The notes: generated by a model not told the origin, from the sequence alone. A stretch of 64,000 bases of DNA from Pogostemon cablin (GCA_023678885.1 CM043001.1:2118001-2182000); one strand, 5' to 3'. Counted from the stretch's first letter, positions 46,213 to 60,400 are shown. Program-made: numbers and translations.

Positions 46213-47266
46213 TATAGTTGTCAAGTGTACTGGGCCGGGCCTGCCAGGTTTAGGCCCACCAAAACCCACATATTTAGTGGGCCGGGCTGGGTTGGGCTCA
46301 CCTTGTAAAGGGCTGAGTCGAGCCGGGCTTTTTTTAGAAATCATGGGCCCAGCTCAGCACATGAATTATATGTAACGAGCTGGTCGTGGGCTGAGCCGGG
46401 CTAAACGGGCTGGGCTAAATGGGCAGAATTGATGGGCCCAGTGGACTATGTTAATGAAAATTATTTTAATTCTAATTTATTAAATGTTTAGACTATAAAA
46501 ATAAAGTAATAATAATAGTATAATACTCCCTCCGTCCCCAAAGTATTTCACACTTTCCTTTTTCATCCGTCCCTCAAAGTATTTCAAACTTTACTTTTAC
46601 TAAATTTGGTAAAAATACATTACAATGATACACACTTTTTACACACATCCCAATATAATACTTGTTCACATCTCCCAACAACTTTACACACCTTTTTCAT
46701 AACTTTTCACACCTTTTTCATTAAATCAACTAAAATATATTCTATTTCTTACTTTATACATAAAAATACAAAATTTTCTTAAACTCCACGCACACCAATA
46801 CGTGAAATACTTATTGGGATGGAGGGAGTATACATTATGATATTGCTACATTCATCAATATAATTATTATGAAAAATAATTATTAATTAAATATATTTAT
46901 TTTTTTTTTATGAAATTTTTGTATAATGATGTAATATAAAGAAGATATCAAACTTAATATTTTATAAACAATTTATTTTATAATTACAAAATTTTAAATT
47001 TTCATAATATAGAATTTGATTTTTAGAAATTTATCATTATTAAATAAATATATTTTTTATATTTTATCAAGTTGCCGAATTGGCCCGTCATGGGCCCGGG
47101 CTAGGCTGAGCTTTTGGTGGGCTGGGTTTTCTAAAAAATTTTAGCCCACTTGGGGCCCATAATAACACATGAAATTCAGCTCATTTAGCCCACGTTACTA
47201 ACGGGCTTGGCCTGGGCCAGCCCATGACGAGCTGGGCCTGAGCGCCCAGCCCACTTAACAACTATA
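46213..47266. mobile_element. 1,054-bp nonautonomous hAT element
   Basis: A perfect 8-bp target duplication GTCCCAAG flanks it (46205-46212 and 47267-47274), and the ends are inverted TATAGTTGT(C/T)AAGTG. An 8-bp duplication is the hAT rule. Subterminal zones of about 200 bp on each side are dense in GGGCC, GGGCTGGGC and GCCCA, contrasting with an AT-rich core. No transposase is present. A 303-bp Stowaway-like MITE is nested inside. Confidence 0.92.
46526..46828. mobile_element. Stowaway-like MITE, family 3, nested in the hAT element
   Basis: 303 bp with inverted ends CTCCCTCCGTCCCCAAAGTA and the complement of CTCCCTCCATCCCAATAAGT, each continuing into TTTCAC, flanked by TA/TA. Confidence 0.92.
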
Positions 47267-47310
47267 GTCCCAAGTTGCAGGCAAAAGTCGAATGTTGATA
47301 GTAATTTTTT

Positions 47311-47538
47311 GGGTTAATTGCAAAAAAATCACGAATTTTACTGTTATTGCAAATTAATCCCTACTTTTAAAAAATTGCAAAAAAAAACCACTACCTTTTA
47401 AAAACCCATACATTTAGTCACAAATTGGGTTTATTTTGCAACAATACTTAAAGGCAGTGATTTTTTCTTCAATTTCTCAAAAGTAAGAATTAATTTACAA
47501 TAAGGTTAAGGTTCGTAGTTTTTTTTTTCAATTAACCC
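47311..47538. mobile_element. MITE with GGGTTAATTG termini
   Basis: The left end GGGTTAATTGCAAAAAAATC and the complement of the right end (GGGTTAATTGAAAAAAAAAA) are inverted and stay similar for about 60 bp (TATTGCAAATTAAT, CTACTTTT-A-AAATTG). No clear target duplication was found. Confidence 0.6.
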
Positions 47539-48413
47539 CAACTCTATATTGAAATTTAGGAACAAAGTAATTATTCCAATTCGAACCAAAATACTTTTTT
47601 ATTTTAGTATTATATTTTGTCAGGTAAATAAGCAGTACAAATACTCTTCCACACCGAGTTCATCAATCCTTTATATTCATTTATTTGTCATTCCTTTTCA
47701 AATAATAATAATAATAATATGGAAACACATTTAATTCATATTATACCCTGAATGCATCACCTTAAAATAAGGTGCGAATGATACAATCAACCAACAAATG
47801 AAAAGTTTTGTAGAATTTTCTGGTTTAATTCATAGTAAAAGAAAACCATACAAAATAATGTTGAAAATGCAAAGACTAATGAGATATATCATTTAAGAAT
47901 CAAGTGTACGAAGCTAGTCCCAAAAGGGGAGGCATTTTGTACAATCTATACATACATATATGTATGCATGCATATATAAATGTATCCTATAGTTTCCACT
48001 TCCTATTATCCACAAATCAAAGAATCAAATGCATGTGCACAATGCATTACTTAACTTCTATCTCTCTACGAAACTGGGAGAGAGAGTCGAATCTCTCTCT
48101 CTCTCTACATGCACAAGAAGTTACACCACCTACCAATTTTAATATGCCTCGACCCTCAATTCTTATCTAACATTTCTTTCAATTATGTGACAGGTAAATT
48201 ACGGACCCATATCGGAGGGAAGGAAAGCGAAAAGCAAACCAGAGTCGTTTCGTGTAGGGGCGACTTCCCTTTCTTTCACCAATCAAAAACGCTTCATTTT
48301 TCGTGCACCAAAATAACAATCCCTGAGCTATGGAGAAGGCTCAGGCCATTTGGCATCTTAGTTATAGATGCTAAATAGATTGCTATGCAAAATGTGGCTG
48401 AAGTAAGGTGATG
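47539..48413. other. Intergenic DNA and 3' UTR of exportin-7
   Basis: It contains a (TCTC)n run near 48065-48108. The region next to 48413 is the likely 3' UTR of the minus-strand exportin gene. No further gene is seen. Confidence 0.5.
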
Positions 48414-51400
48414 CTACTTCACGCGGAAATCAGCCCTGAATACAGTCAGATTTTGTGTAAACTTGTCCCTGTTCTTTGATTCCAAGCCTCGGCCAATATC
48501 TGTCATCAATTTATCGAAACAAGAAGCAAGTCGTTGGTGCTGATCGGCAGGCTGCAAGGTAAAGAAAATGAGATCAATATGCAATGACATCTGCTTGATG
48601 ATATGCAATGCGTTGTCGTAAAGACAGAATACAAGATCTTATCCTGCCAAGGACTGAAAATATAAGGCATGTAATGATGACGTGCATAGATTACAAAGAG
48701 TCAAATCATGGTGGATATATGGTCAATCATTCTAGCAAGAATTTTTTTTCCTCAAAGAAATATAGAAATGGCTAATGATGTAGATTACACGCTATGTGCC
48801 ATTAAATAGCTCAGGATTTACCTGAGGGGCCAAAATTTGAGTCTTCAAGTTTGTAAACATCTGCATAAATGTAATGTTCATCAGATCTATTGCCAACATA
48901 TTAATAATATTGAAAAACACACAAGGGAAGCTTAAATATACTCCCTCCGTCCCGCACCAAGGGTGCATTTTGCTTTTTTGCACGTGAATTAAGGAGTATT
49001 ATTATTTAATGTGTAGTGGGTAGTTGTATTAGTGGGAGTGTGGACCCCATATTTTAATTGTATTAGTGGGTGAGTGTGGGACCCAAGTGTATAAAAAAGG
49101 AAAGAAGACCCTTTGAGTGGGACGACCAAAATAGAAAAAGAGACCTTTGGTGTGGGACGGAGGGAGTCAAAAATTATGGCACGATAAAATTCTGAATGTG
49201 AGTAGTACAAGAACTAATGTAATATCAATATTTGATCAAAACTTTCACAGGATACATTTCTCGTTGTTTTAAAAAATACAAGGAAAAACAGACTAAAAGC
49301 AACACCTAAAACATGGAACATGTTAAAAAGGAAGAAACTGGAAAATTATAGAGGATGCAAGTATGCAATCAACTTTCAAACAAAATAACATAATCACAGA
49401 CTAATTGCACACCAAGTTCAACTATAATAAACCTTCAATATCTCATATAACATGAAACAAGTAATAATAAAAGTAAAGGAACAGCTACCTGTTCATTTAT
49501 AAGCATCAAGCTCAACATTGGCCTACTAAGACTCCATTGGTTGGTGCAGTCCTCAAATAAAACAATCTCAAAGAGAGTTTTGAGTATCTGAGAAAGATAA
49601 AGCTTTTTTAAGTTAGAATACAACAGAAAATAAAGTCTGATAATCAAAAGCGAGTCTTGTTCCCACAAAAAAAAAAGAGAGCGAAATCAATGTAGTCTAA
49701 GTGAAGAACTGTAATGTTTGTCAAAGCTTCTACTAAATCAGTAACTATTCTCAGAGTCTGAAAGATTGCTGAAATGAGTTCGTTGATCGATTGATTGATT
49801 AATTATCCATAAAAGAGGAGCAAAACCTAATTTACCTAGTAGCAAATATTTGCAACATAATCCTTTTAGTACATTAGATCCAGCCAAAGTATTGCATGTA
49901 AATAGATAGAATCCTAAGCTCTTCTTTTCTAAAGTTCAATTTCAAGAAAAACTTAGTAACATCAGCCACTGAATATACATATTCTCACACTCAAATCTGC
50001 CCTAATATCAGATCATGCTACTATAGAAAGCCATCTGAGAGGCGATCCAAAATAGTTCATGAAAAATAATCCACAAGTAAAATAATGCTAAGTTTCAGTA
50101 GTCTAAGAGAAGATATTGCATTAAGGAAATGCAATTCATCCTAAACAAAATAACTGAAAATATAACGTCAAAAACAAAAGGTTAAAATTCACTAAAAAAA
50201 TCAAAAACATACTTCAGGAAGCAGTGCAGGGCATTCTGCAATGTGCCTGGCAAGATTAACTGCAGCTGGGGATGTGGGCGCCTCTCCCATGGTAATGTTA
50301 TTGAAATAGAAAGCAGCCAAATTATCAATTGCAGATGCACACTGCCATAAAGATAATTATAATATTCAGTAGACCATCTTGAGGTGCTAGACTCAACATA
50401 CTAAAAAAATTCAATCTACAAAATAAAGTTGTCAGAAAGAATGAATACAAATTAGTCTACACATAGCACCCTTGGAAATTGACCAGACAAATGGATCCTA
50501 TGCAATCACAAAAGTAATGAGAGACTGAAGGAAGGGCAGCAAAAATTATGCAAATCACAAGCTTTGATCAAAGTAGAGAAATATATGTACCAGCAGAAGA
50601 GATATTGTCGTACTGTATAAATTGATAACATTCAACTAGTACAATAAAATATCATTAAAATTTAATAAAGCACTGCCAAATCCCAATGATGCATACAAAA
50701 GCTGATGCCCATATTTATAACGGAAGTTTCATACACACATGACTCCTCAAGAATTTTTAGCACTGAAAACAGGAATTAAAACAAGTTTTTGTAGAACACT
50801 TATATCCTTTCAAAATCGTCCTGAAATTATAGGTTACAGAGCCACAAATTTCTGAGACTATGTAAAATCTTGGGAAAACACAGCAAAATAACAATTCCCA
50901 TTTAAATTCTGGAAGGACATTAACGAAATAATAATAATAATTAAAATAATAATAATAATAATAATAAGTCTTGTGAGACGGTCGTGAGACGGGTCAACCC
51001 ATTACTAAAGTATGCTTATTATATAGTTAAAGTATGTTTATTTGTAGTTAAAGTATGTTTTAATAATGAATCATATTATAACACCATAAAATCATACTTT
51101 AATTCATAATTCATTATACTTTATAAAACATACTTTAACAATAATTAAACATACTTTATTAATAAAATAGACATAATTTAACCGGTCTCACAAGCTGTCT
51201 CACATAATTAAGGTCTCACATAATACTCCCTTCATCCCATAAAATGAAATATTTAAAAATTAATAATAATTACACAAACCACATCTTATCAGAAACCTTA
51301 CAAATATTTAAGCACCAGTACAACCACCCTAAACCTTCACATTGCTTCTAACTTCTAAGTGAGTAAAAGCTGACATAAATGGTTCAAATGGGAGATCCAA

Positions 51401-54400
51401 TCACCTTAATGCTTAAATGTAGTTCACATAAATTTATCAAGGCCTCATATCAATAAAATCCAACAGACCAAACTCAATTGATAGAGAATCGTTGCCAAGT
51501 TACATAAGTGCTAACAAATCACAGAGAAACAATACAAAACAATAGTCACATTTTCCCAATATCATATCTCAAAGAAACCAAAACTAATAGATAAGTCTCG
51601 TCATGGAAGTTCACTACATAATCAAGTACAAGTTTTCTATCAACGATGACTGGACAAGATGTCGGAGTCTGTTGAATTACTGTGATAAATTCAATAGACA
51701 GTCACTTTCATATTGGCCATTGGCATGTGCCTCATATAGAGAGGAGAAAATAGGGGTGTCTAAAGGCTGTGATTCATTCTAAATGTTCAGCCTAGTAAAT
51801 GCTGGAGTATATTTTATTATGGTGGAAACAGAATGAGTCGGGTGAGAACAGGCTAGTTATACATGAAAATACTCAACACCTGTATACATAAAACAAATTG
51901 ATGGATACCATCATGATGACTGAATAGGAGAGCTCCATCATAAGGAGGTGGTGTTACTCAATTAGTGGAAAATTTTAAAAGACTGCATTTGTATTGAACA
52001 TTGGACATGTGCCATTCAAATATAGTGGAAAGATAGGGGTGTTGAGGGCTGTGATTCTTCCTAATTTTTCAACCAAGAAAATGCTATATGCTTTTAATGG
52101 TAGAAAAATAATCTGTGGTGAGTGCATACTCAAGTTATGCAAATAATATACCCACTGAAGCACTAAATTCTCTTTTTCTAACAAGCTAGAGCCCGGGCAT
52201 GGATGGGTTTTGACATAACAGAGAAGATTGTGATGCATAAAAATATTTGAGTTGGTCTAACATGAATGCATTGTAAGTACACCTGGGTCAAAATTGAAAT
52301 CAATTTGAGAAAAGCAACAAAGCACTAAGAGCAAAGCATTAAACCCAAAGGGCAACTCCTTAAAAGTGCAATTAGGTGTACGTACACCCACCCAGTTGTA
52401 CATAGATCAGAGTGTAATATAAAACTTTTCCATATTAAAAAAACTGAAAGATCAGCATTTCAAGAGTAGATATGACATGAACACGACATTAATGTTCATA
52501 AAGCTACAGAAGCAGGAAGAAAGTAGGATTTTGTTGAAGGCATGCATACAACATTGCATTCAAATTCATAGGGTTACAACAGCAGAAGGAAAAGAATCAG
52601 TGTCATGCTTAGCAAACTTAAGAGATATGCTGTAAATATTGTGATCAATGCAAAAATGATGATATGATCAGGAATGTTTCATCACACAAACCTGTGAAGA
52701 TATACCAGCATCAAGACCTTTAAGACCCGATTCAAGAGAACCAACAATGTGCATGAAGGTGTGAGTATCAAGACTCAATATAAAAAGAAGGTGGCTATTA
52801 AACATGACCTCCACAAACGCAAAGTATGCCCTTGTTAACTGCAAAAAAGAGGAACTTTTGAGAATCTCACTAATTGAATCTGATTAAGAAAAAAAGGTAA
52901 AAATCAAATATGGATACAAATACTCTGTCTAAAAAGACATGCTCAATGGTTTCAATCACTTATGACACTGCAAGGACCAAGGGGGATTATTTGAAAGAAC
53001 ACATACACCCCAGTAAATAAACAAAATAAAAAGCAATGAAAGTTGCTTCTCAATGGTTTGCTGTAAATAAAAAGCAATAAAACACTTCAAGGATATGCTT
53101 CTCAATGGTTTGCTGTAAATAAATAAAATAAAAGGCAATGAAAGTTGCAATTGGTTTTTATATTTTGAATTTGTAAGTGAGAGAAGGGAGGATGCTTCCT
53201 ACTGCTTGAACAAAGCCACGTCATTATCTTACAGACATTAGACACAAAAGCAGCCAAAGCTAAAAAGTTGAGAAAAGCATACACTCCAAGCAAAAACTAC
53301 AAATCCTTCCAAAAAGGGTGATGTATTATAACGAACCTTCCTGTAAGCCAAAATGTCAGCTAGTGGAATTGACAGGGTCATCTTAAGAGAAATATCAAGA
53401 GCATCAGCAAGTGCTCTATCACCATAGAGTTCGAACACCCCAAAGTTGACATAATTTCCAGCAAGCGCTGTCATTTTATTGACAGAATAAAATCAGAGGA
53501 AAACAAAAGGGAAGATAAGATATAATAAACCTGCACAAATCTGGTATATTGTCTGTTCAATAAGTGGGACTGTGGGCCAAGACAGAACATCAAAAGTTTT
53601 AGCTCATCAAGGAAGTGATACATCTAAGAGGACCGTGTTTACTAATTCTGATAAACAAATTTGTGATGTTCAACTAAATGATGAAAACGAAGGTGTAGCG
53701 ATCCAAATTAGTAATTCTAATTTCTAATAACAATTTTTAACTTGCATCCAAGTTGAGTGTTCTCATACAAAGAACAAGTCCAGCATCAGCGACAAAGTAG
53801 GTATAGCTTTTGTCTATATCATATTGGCTCAACTGCTACTGACATTTAACAAATTACATATGGTTGCATGCGAATTACAAGTGATCTGACACGTGAATAT
53901 ATGTGCATCAGTTCCACGAGGAAGTAGTGTGGAAGGGCATATAAGTGTGGCCAACCTTTACCTTCGACAATGATTTTGGGTAAAGTTAGGGCTCCCAGCT
54001 TATATACCTAATAATTTGGTTCAACCTGCCAAATTTGAATGTACTAAATAATGGTGGCTGGCCCAGAGGTTGCCATCCTCAACATCCAATTAGGAGGGGG
54101 ATGGATTATCACGAATATCCCACATCGGTTCCACATGAAATGTGAGAGTGTATATGTATGCGGGTCGAGGTCATATTTTTTTTTCCCATGGTTCGGGTTA
54201 TGTTAGGCTCCTTAGCTTATATACCAAACATCATTAAAGTACACACCAACATCTTGAAACAATATGATTCAATATCTAGAATTGTGAAAAGAGTGGAACA
54301 CTCACATGCATACTGAAACTCTTGCACCAAGAATATTATTATAAGTTGCCTCTAAATCAGATGGCCAGATAAGCACATCGCCATACCACTAGGCATAGTC

Positions 54401-57400
54401 TTGACACAATACATAGAACCTTCACATTTTATTTTTTTCATAGAGAAATGTGAGACAATGAATTTTTGACCCAAGGCCTATCACTTGACCAACTCTAATT
54501 AACATGGCGTTATCTTATAACTAAGATTGTCTGAAACGAAAATTGTTTTACATTTAATAACTTTGTCTCCACCAGTACAGAAATAAACTTGAATGAATAA
54601 CAAACTTAAAATAATTGTAAATAAAGACCATAAAAATAGAAGAAAGATAAAGACTCTTACCTCTGGAAAGAATAGTCAAGGAAATCCAAATCCCCTTGTA
54701 TCTGGAACCATATATATCACCAGTGCTTGGAACTGACAAAATTCTTGTGCCATATGCAATTAGTAATTTGCTGACTTCTCGGAAAAGAAGAATCCCATTT
54801 GGAGATGAAGTATCAAAAGTCAAACGCTGAGCTTTGTTCAACACAAACTCGGACATGAATTTCAGTAGTGGTGTTGTGACCTAAATAAATGCAAGGTCAT
54901 ACTTTTATCCAAGCAAAAAAGAAACAGATAACTGTGACATAGATTTGCACAGTAAAGATTCAACAAGAAGCTCTCTGCCTTGTAAGAAGTCCGAGTATAT
55001 TTGTTTAAGGGGTTGAGGTATTAATAGAATTGAGAACACAAAAGGGTGTTTGGTGTCATGGGATGATTCCATAAACATTGGACTCATATCCCAAAATTTG
55101 GGAATGAACCATTCCAAACCATTTAGACAGGAATGACTTTCATTTTTTAATAAAAAAAGATCAATTTTTTTCTCTCTCTCATTTTTTTAGTATTTCAAAA
55201 CACTTGCAATGGTAAAGATAGTCATCCCCCAACATCAACCAAACAATTTAATTATAATGAGTTACAATCACAGCCTCGCCTATCATTCCTCTTCACAAAC
55301 CAATCACCCCTCAATCACAACCTTGTGATTTCATCAATATAAGAGAATTAGAGAAGTTACGTTCATTCCTTTCATTCCTTTTGAGATGGCATCCTATGTT
55401 TCTATTATTAAATTTATCAGGAAAATTTCCATACCCGAGAAGGTTCAACTTTATTTACGGTTGAGAGTGCTGGTAAGTCGCTCACCAGTGAATCAATACA
55501 AAAATTTTCCATGAGCTTGACCAGACCAGACCAGACCAGACCAGATCAGATCTACAATCAGCCTGGTCCATCTGGTTAGGAAGAAATAGTAGAATCTTTG
55601 AGAATAAAGAGGATTCCCCGGAGAAGTTATGGAACAAGCTTGGGTATACTTGGGGGATTTCTAACCATAGAGATTCTACAAAATCTTTGTTTGATTAACA
55701 AGGGATACAATTGTTGTTTTCTAGTTTGACGTGAATGCTACAGACAAACACCATGTCCACTGTATGTTATAATCTATATAAATAAAGTTTCTTGTTTCTA
55801 ATAAGGACTTGTTTCTAATAAGGGAAAAAAGGTATACATACATGTATATAAATAAAAAATTGTTAGCACCAAAAATCTTCAACTAGTTGATTGATTTTCA
55901 CACTGTGTAACACTTGCTAGACCTAAATTCCATATTACTTGGTTTGATGAACTAAAAAAAATCAACAAATAGCAACCACTAATACTTTTGTTCTTCAATT
56001 AAGTTAGAAAGTGAGAAACATAAAACTTATAGAGAGTGACATACCTCCGGGGTGTCAGCCCAATGTGAGATTCCCCTTAGCAGAATTGGCATGTGAGCAG
56101 GATAAATCCAGTCAAAGAGAAGCCCATATGTTCTGCGGCTGAAACACAATAAAGAGAATAAGATGCATACCATAGTAATAACACATGCACATGTGCTACG
56201 GCTTAAGTTCATCCGCACTAACCTGTTTGTGGCCATTGATATCCCTCTTAGATCTCTCATCAATCCAATGAGAGCATATTTCACAGAATCAGTTCGGAAC
56301 ATGGACTCAGGAGTTGATTCCAAAGTGATGAATACCTACATGACAAAAAAAAACATTGGTTATATATGAAATATAGAAACACCACAATTACCAAGATCAT
56401 TAAAGACTATAGGACTTCTCAATTAAATCAAAAATTGATAACCACCCATTTCTTTTGTTCTCATAGCTTGCAAAGAAGTCATGGATTCCCTTCTGTTTAT
56501 TATACAAAGGTCAAAATTGGACCTTGTATAAGAGGGTCAAAAGTAATGAATTGTTTTGCGCGTAAATCCTAATTAATTTAAAGTCACGAGCCAGGGAGGG
56601 GTAGGCATGTATTTAACACCAGTTGATTCTTGTTAGTACGCTTAGGGAAAGAAAATCTCCAATAGTGAATTGTTAATCTCTATTCTCTGCAATAATAGAG
56701 GTTTTTTTGGGTAGGAATCAAATAAAAAGTAACAAAGAGAATAAGTATACTTGCAGCAAAGGATCCATTGAAGTCTTAAACAGGGCTGCACTATCCTCCA
56801 GGAATATTAACCACCCAATGGTGTAGTAGAATGTTGTCCTGCTGCGGGAGCATCTATACTCTTCAAGAAATGGGAAATGTTCTCTCTAGATTTAGATAAC
56901 AAGAAAAAACAACTTAAGTGAGGTCAAAATAAAAGAAATAAAAAAGTGTAACTTAAAAGCTTTATCACTAACAAATCATGGAAGAGAAAGGAGATCAATT
57001 GGAGATTTCTTACAGTGTGATTGCGTACTATGAACTTGACCGTGTCCAACTTGAGTAGCAGCTTTCCAGTCATATAACTGCAAGATAATAACATGGATAT
57101 ACTTTACAGATATACCAAGAAAGTCAATCATTCATATCTTCTACAATACTGAAGAGCAACGAACCCAGATGCCAGCTCATTGAACAGACTCAGTGTTTGG
57201 TCAATAACTTCCTCACACTGCAATAAGGAACATTTAAGATTAAGTAAATGGATATTTAAAAAACATTTACAAGAAAACAAACAAAAAATATATATACCTC
57301 TGTATAGCACTTGAGATTTGTAGCGATTTTCCGAACAAAAAAGTTCAACAGCAATAGATGATCATTAAGTCCAATTAGTTCAGATAACCGGGCATATAAC

Positions 57401-60400
57401 TGCTGCAACAAAACAGAGAGACTCCAACACTTATATCCAAGGGGAAGATATGATACTAATCAGCAAAAAAAGATATATTACCTTTGATGTATGCATAGCC
57501 TGATCACCAACATAAGACTTCCTAAAATTCTGGAAAAAGCTAAGTATTGCCCGATCAAGTCTTTGCTTGCTTATTTCACCATATCTCTGCCAAATATGAA
57601 GGTACACAAAGAGTGCTTCAGTATTTAACAAAGAAATGGGATGGAATTATAGTTCATACTTCATTACCAAAAAAAGCCATTCTATTTCTTAAGAAATATT
57701 AAAGCTGAGAAAATAATATTGGCTTCGGTTCTCCAAAAATATAATGAATTTAAGATATTGTATCTACTGCAGACAATCTAAGAATTGCCAGATCAAATCT
57801 TTGTTTGCTTGATTCACTGTTACTCCTCGAAGTATGAAGGTATGAAAAAAAGAGTGCTTCAGTATTAATCACAGATTTGAGATTATTTCTAGCCACTAGT
57901 CCAAAACCCAAAACCCAAAAAAGACCTAGTATTCCTTAATATCTTAAAGCAGCAACAATCATATTGATCCATGTTTTTGGTCCTCCAGAAATACATTAAA
58001 ATGTAAGATTTTGTTTTCTAACTCGGACAGACTTCACATTTTCCATTGCTGCCAGAATATAAACAGACTTTTATCATCATCAGCAATACCAATAAATCAT
58101 TAATGGAGATACTATTAGAAAAGTTATCCATCATTTGAATATTTATCTGCTGAAATTTTTATATTTATTAATAAAATTTTGCATTCTTGAGCTTATCAAA
58201 GCAAAAATAGGTGTCAAACATGAAAAGAGAAAACGTCCCTGATAATAATTGAAACATTAACTCATCAACCATTCTTTTTTTCTAGGAGACCATGAAAGCC
58301 TACACAAACGCAGGGATATAACCAAAACGCTTAGATTCTAGGAGACCATGAAAGCCTACACAAACGCAGGTATATAACCAAAACGCATAGATGTTACTTG
58401 AGCTGTGCTTTTCAATCAGCATGCACCTTCTAAACTCATTTCCAATATAAGTATTTACATGATTTTCTTAGACTATTGCACTTCCGGAATCCAGATGTAT
58501 GTAATTTACATGGCATTGAGACAGATAACTTAGTATAAACCCCGTCATTAATCTTCAAAGAGTGACTCCAAGGTCAACAGGTTGAGCTAGTGAAATCAAT
58601 TCAGAATCATGAGACAAGAATACTGAAAAAATCTAAGAGTTAATTCACAAAAAAATTAGGGAAAAAACTAATGTTATGTGGACGACGATTTTGGTTAGTG
58701 TATCAAATGGACCCAAGTCACAGCCATGAAAATGTTGCTTCTGACTTATTAAATGCAAAGAAATAACACAGACTTCATACAGCCTTCCCTTTTATCCAAT
58801 ATTTACTACACCAGTGTTCCTGCAACTCTAATGCAGCCATAATAATGAAATCTCATAATGCATCAACGTCATACTCTTCCTAATAAGAAGTTTTAGTAGT
58901 GCCGTATCTGTTGCCACTCTTATTATTATCATTTTCATATTAAGCAACGTCTTTCCTAGTGATTTCGACATACCCAGAAGCTCTCAGCCATTTAATTTAT
59001 TCTTTCGTTGCAACTTGATTTATTCACAATAATGATTGTATTGATGTATGCGGTTCAAGTCATAAGTATGCACCAAAAAGTTTCGTTTTACTTCTTCAAG
59101 CCATGGTTTCCTAGAGTATGAGAAATGATAGCAATTACAAGCACAATGACTCTTCAGTTTTACCTGACTGTGTAGCCCACTGTCAGCAACATCCACTAGT
59201 CGCAAAACACGAGCTGAAAGTTCAGCATCAATTAATTCTTGTGATTCGGCACTGTAAAGCACACAACTCAACATAGTTATTATCATTATAAAGAAACCAA
59301 ACTGCTGGGGAGTAAGTATTATGCCAGGAAAAGTAAAGGTCACCTGCAGCCAACAGATTGCTTTAATTTTAAAATAGCAGCAATTATATGTACGATCCAA
59401 GCAAGCTTGGCTTCAACAATTGAAAGTTCATTTTTATCACCAGTCTGCAGCTGTGCTCTTTCCTATTGAAATGACATTTTTTGACAAATTAGCACTGGTA
59501 TCCCAAAACCTTAAGGTCAAGAGATAGCAACACAGAGAAGAGTTATCTTGAATAAAACATAACAGCATACCAACACAGAGAAGAGTTATCTTGAATAAAA
59601 CATAACAGCATACCATGTAAAGTTGCAATATAGGCTCCATGATATTGATGATGAACAAGCTACTGTTTTCATACTGAAAGGAGAAACTTAAATGGATTAA
59701 AAGAGAAAAAGAAGCTAACATAATTAGAGTAAAAAGAAGCATCATGATTTCACAAAATGACATCAGATTATTAAAGTCGTGTGTAACCTGAAATCTGCAA
59801 AGATATGGAAAACAATCCAACTGGTCTTGAAGAAGGTCAACATTATCAAGTGGATGCTCCGAAATATCATCAGGAAGACCTGACTGCAGTAACAAGGAGG
59901 AAAAAAAATAAATTTTCCAATACCATACTTTAGTGGTCTATTGGTCTATACAAGGAAACGCACCTGGGCAGAATCCAATCTTGAAGTGATAAAACCTTCA
60001 GTGATTTTAGGGACAAATTCATCAAGCAAACTTGGTGCATCACCCTTCAGGTAGGGTACAGAACTCACCAACCTAGACCAAAGCCCTAAAAGATAGTACA
60101 CACTGCTACTTGCCCACTGAAAAAAAAAAAAAGTTTATTTTTTTGCACCAAAGTTCTTGACATTCTGTCTATTTCCTATGGCAAGGAATACAGCAGCCAT
60201 AGAGAGTCGTACAAACTTTATCTCCAGCTAAATCATACAATAACTCAAAAAATTCAATAGTCATGTCAAATCACTTACCTGCCAGGACAACAAAGATTTT
60301 GATGTGAACTCAGCCACTAATCGTATCCAGTCCCCATAGCCATCCATGTTCACAAGATCAGACAGCTGCACAAGAATCAACCATTAAGCTACAGACTCTT

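Larger units (their letters stand above)
57587..59163 (-). other. Exportin-7 intron with a decayed exon copy
   Basis: About 1.6 kb. 57780-57860 is a degenerate second copy of the beginning of exon 57482-57586 and its upstream intron. A 56-bp perfect-type tandem duplication lies at 58280-58391. Confidence 0.8.

Noticed and set aside
47904..48378. Plus-strand open frames downstream of exportin-7
   Set aside because: They overlap the expected 3' UTR, lack domains, and contain a TC microsatellite.
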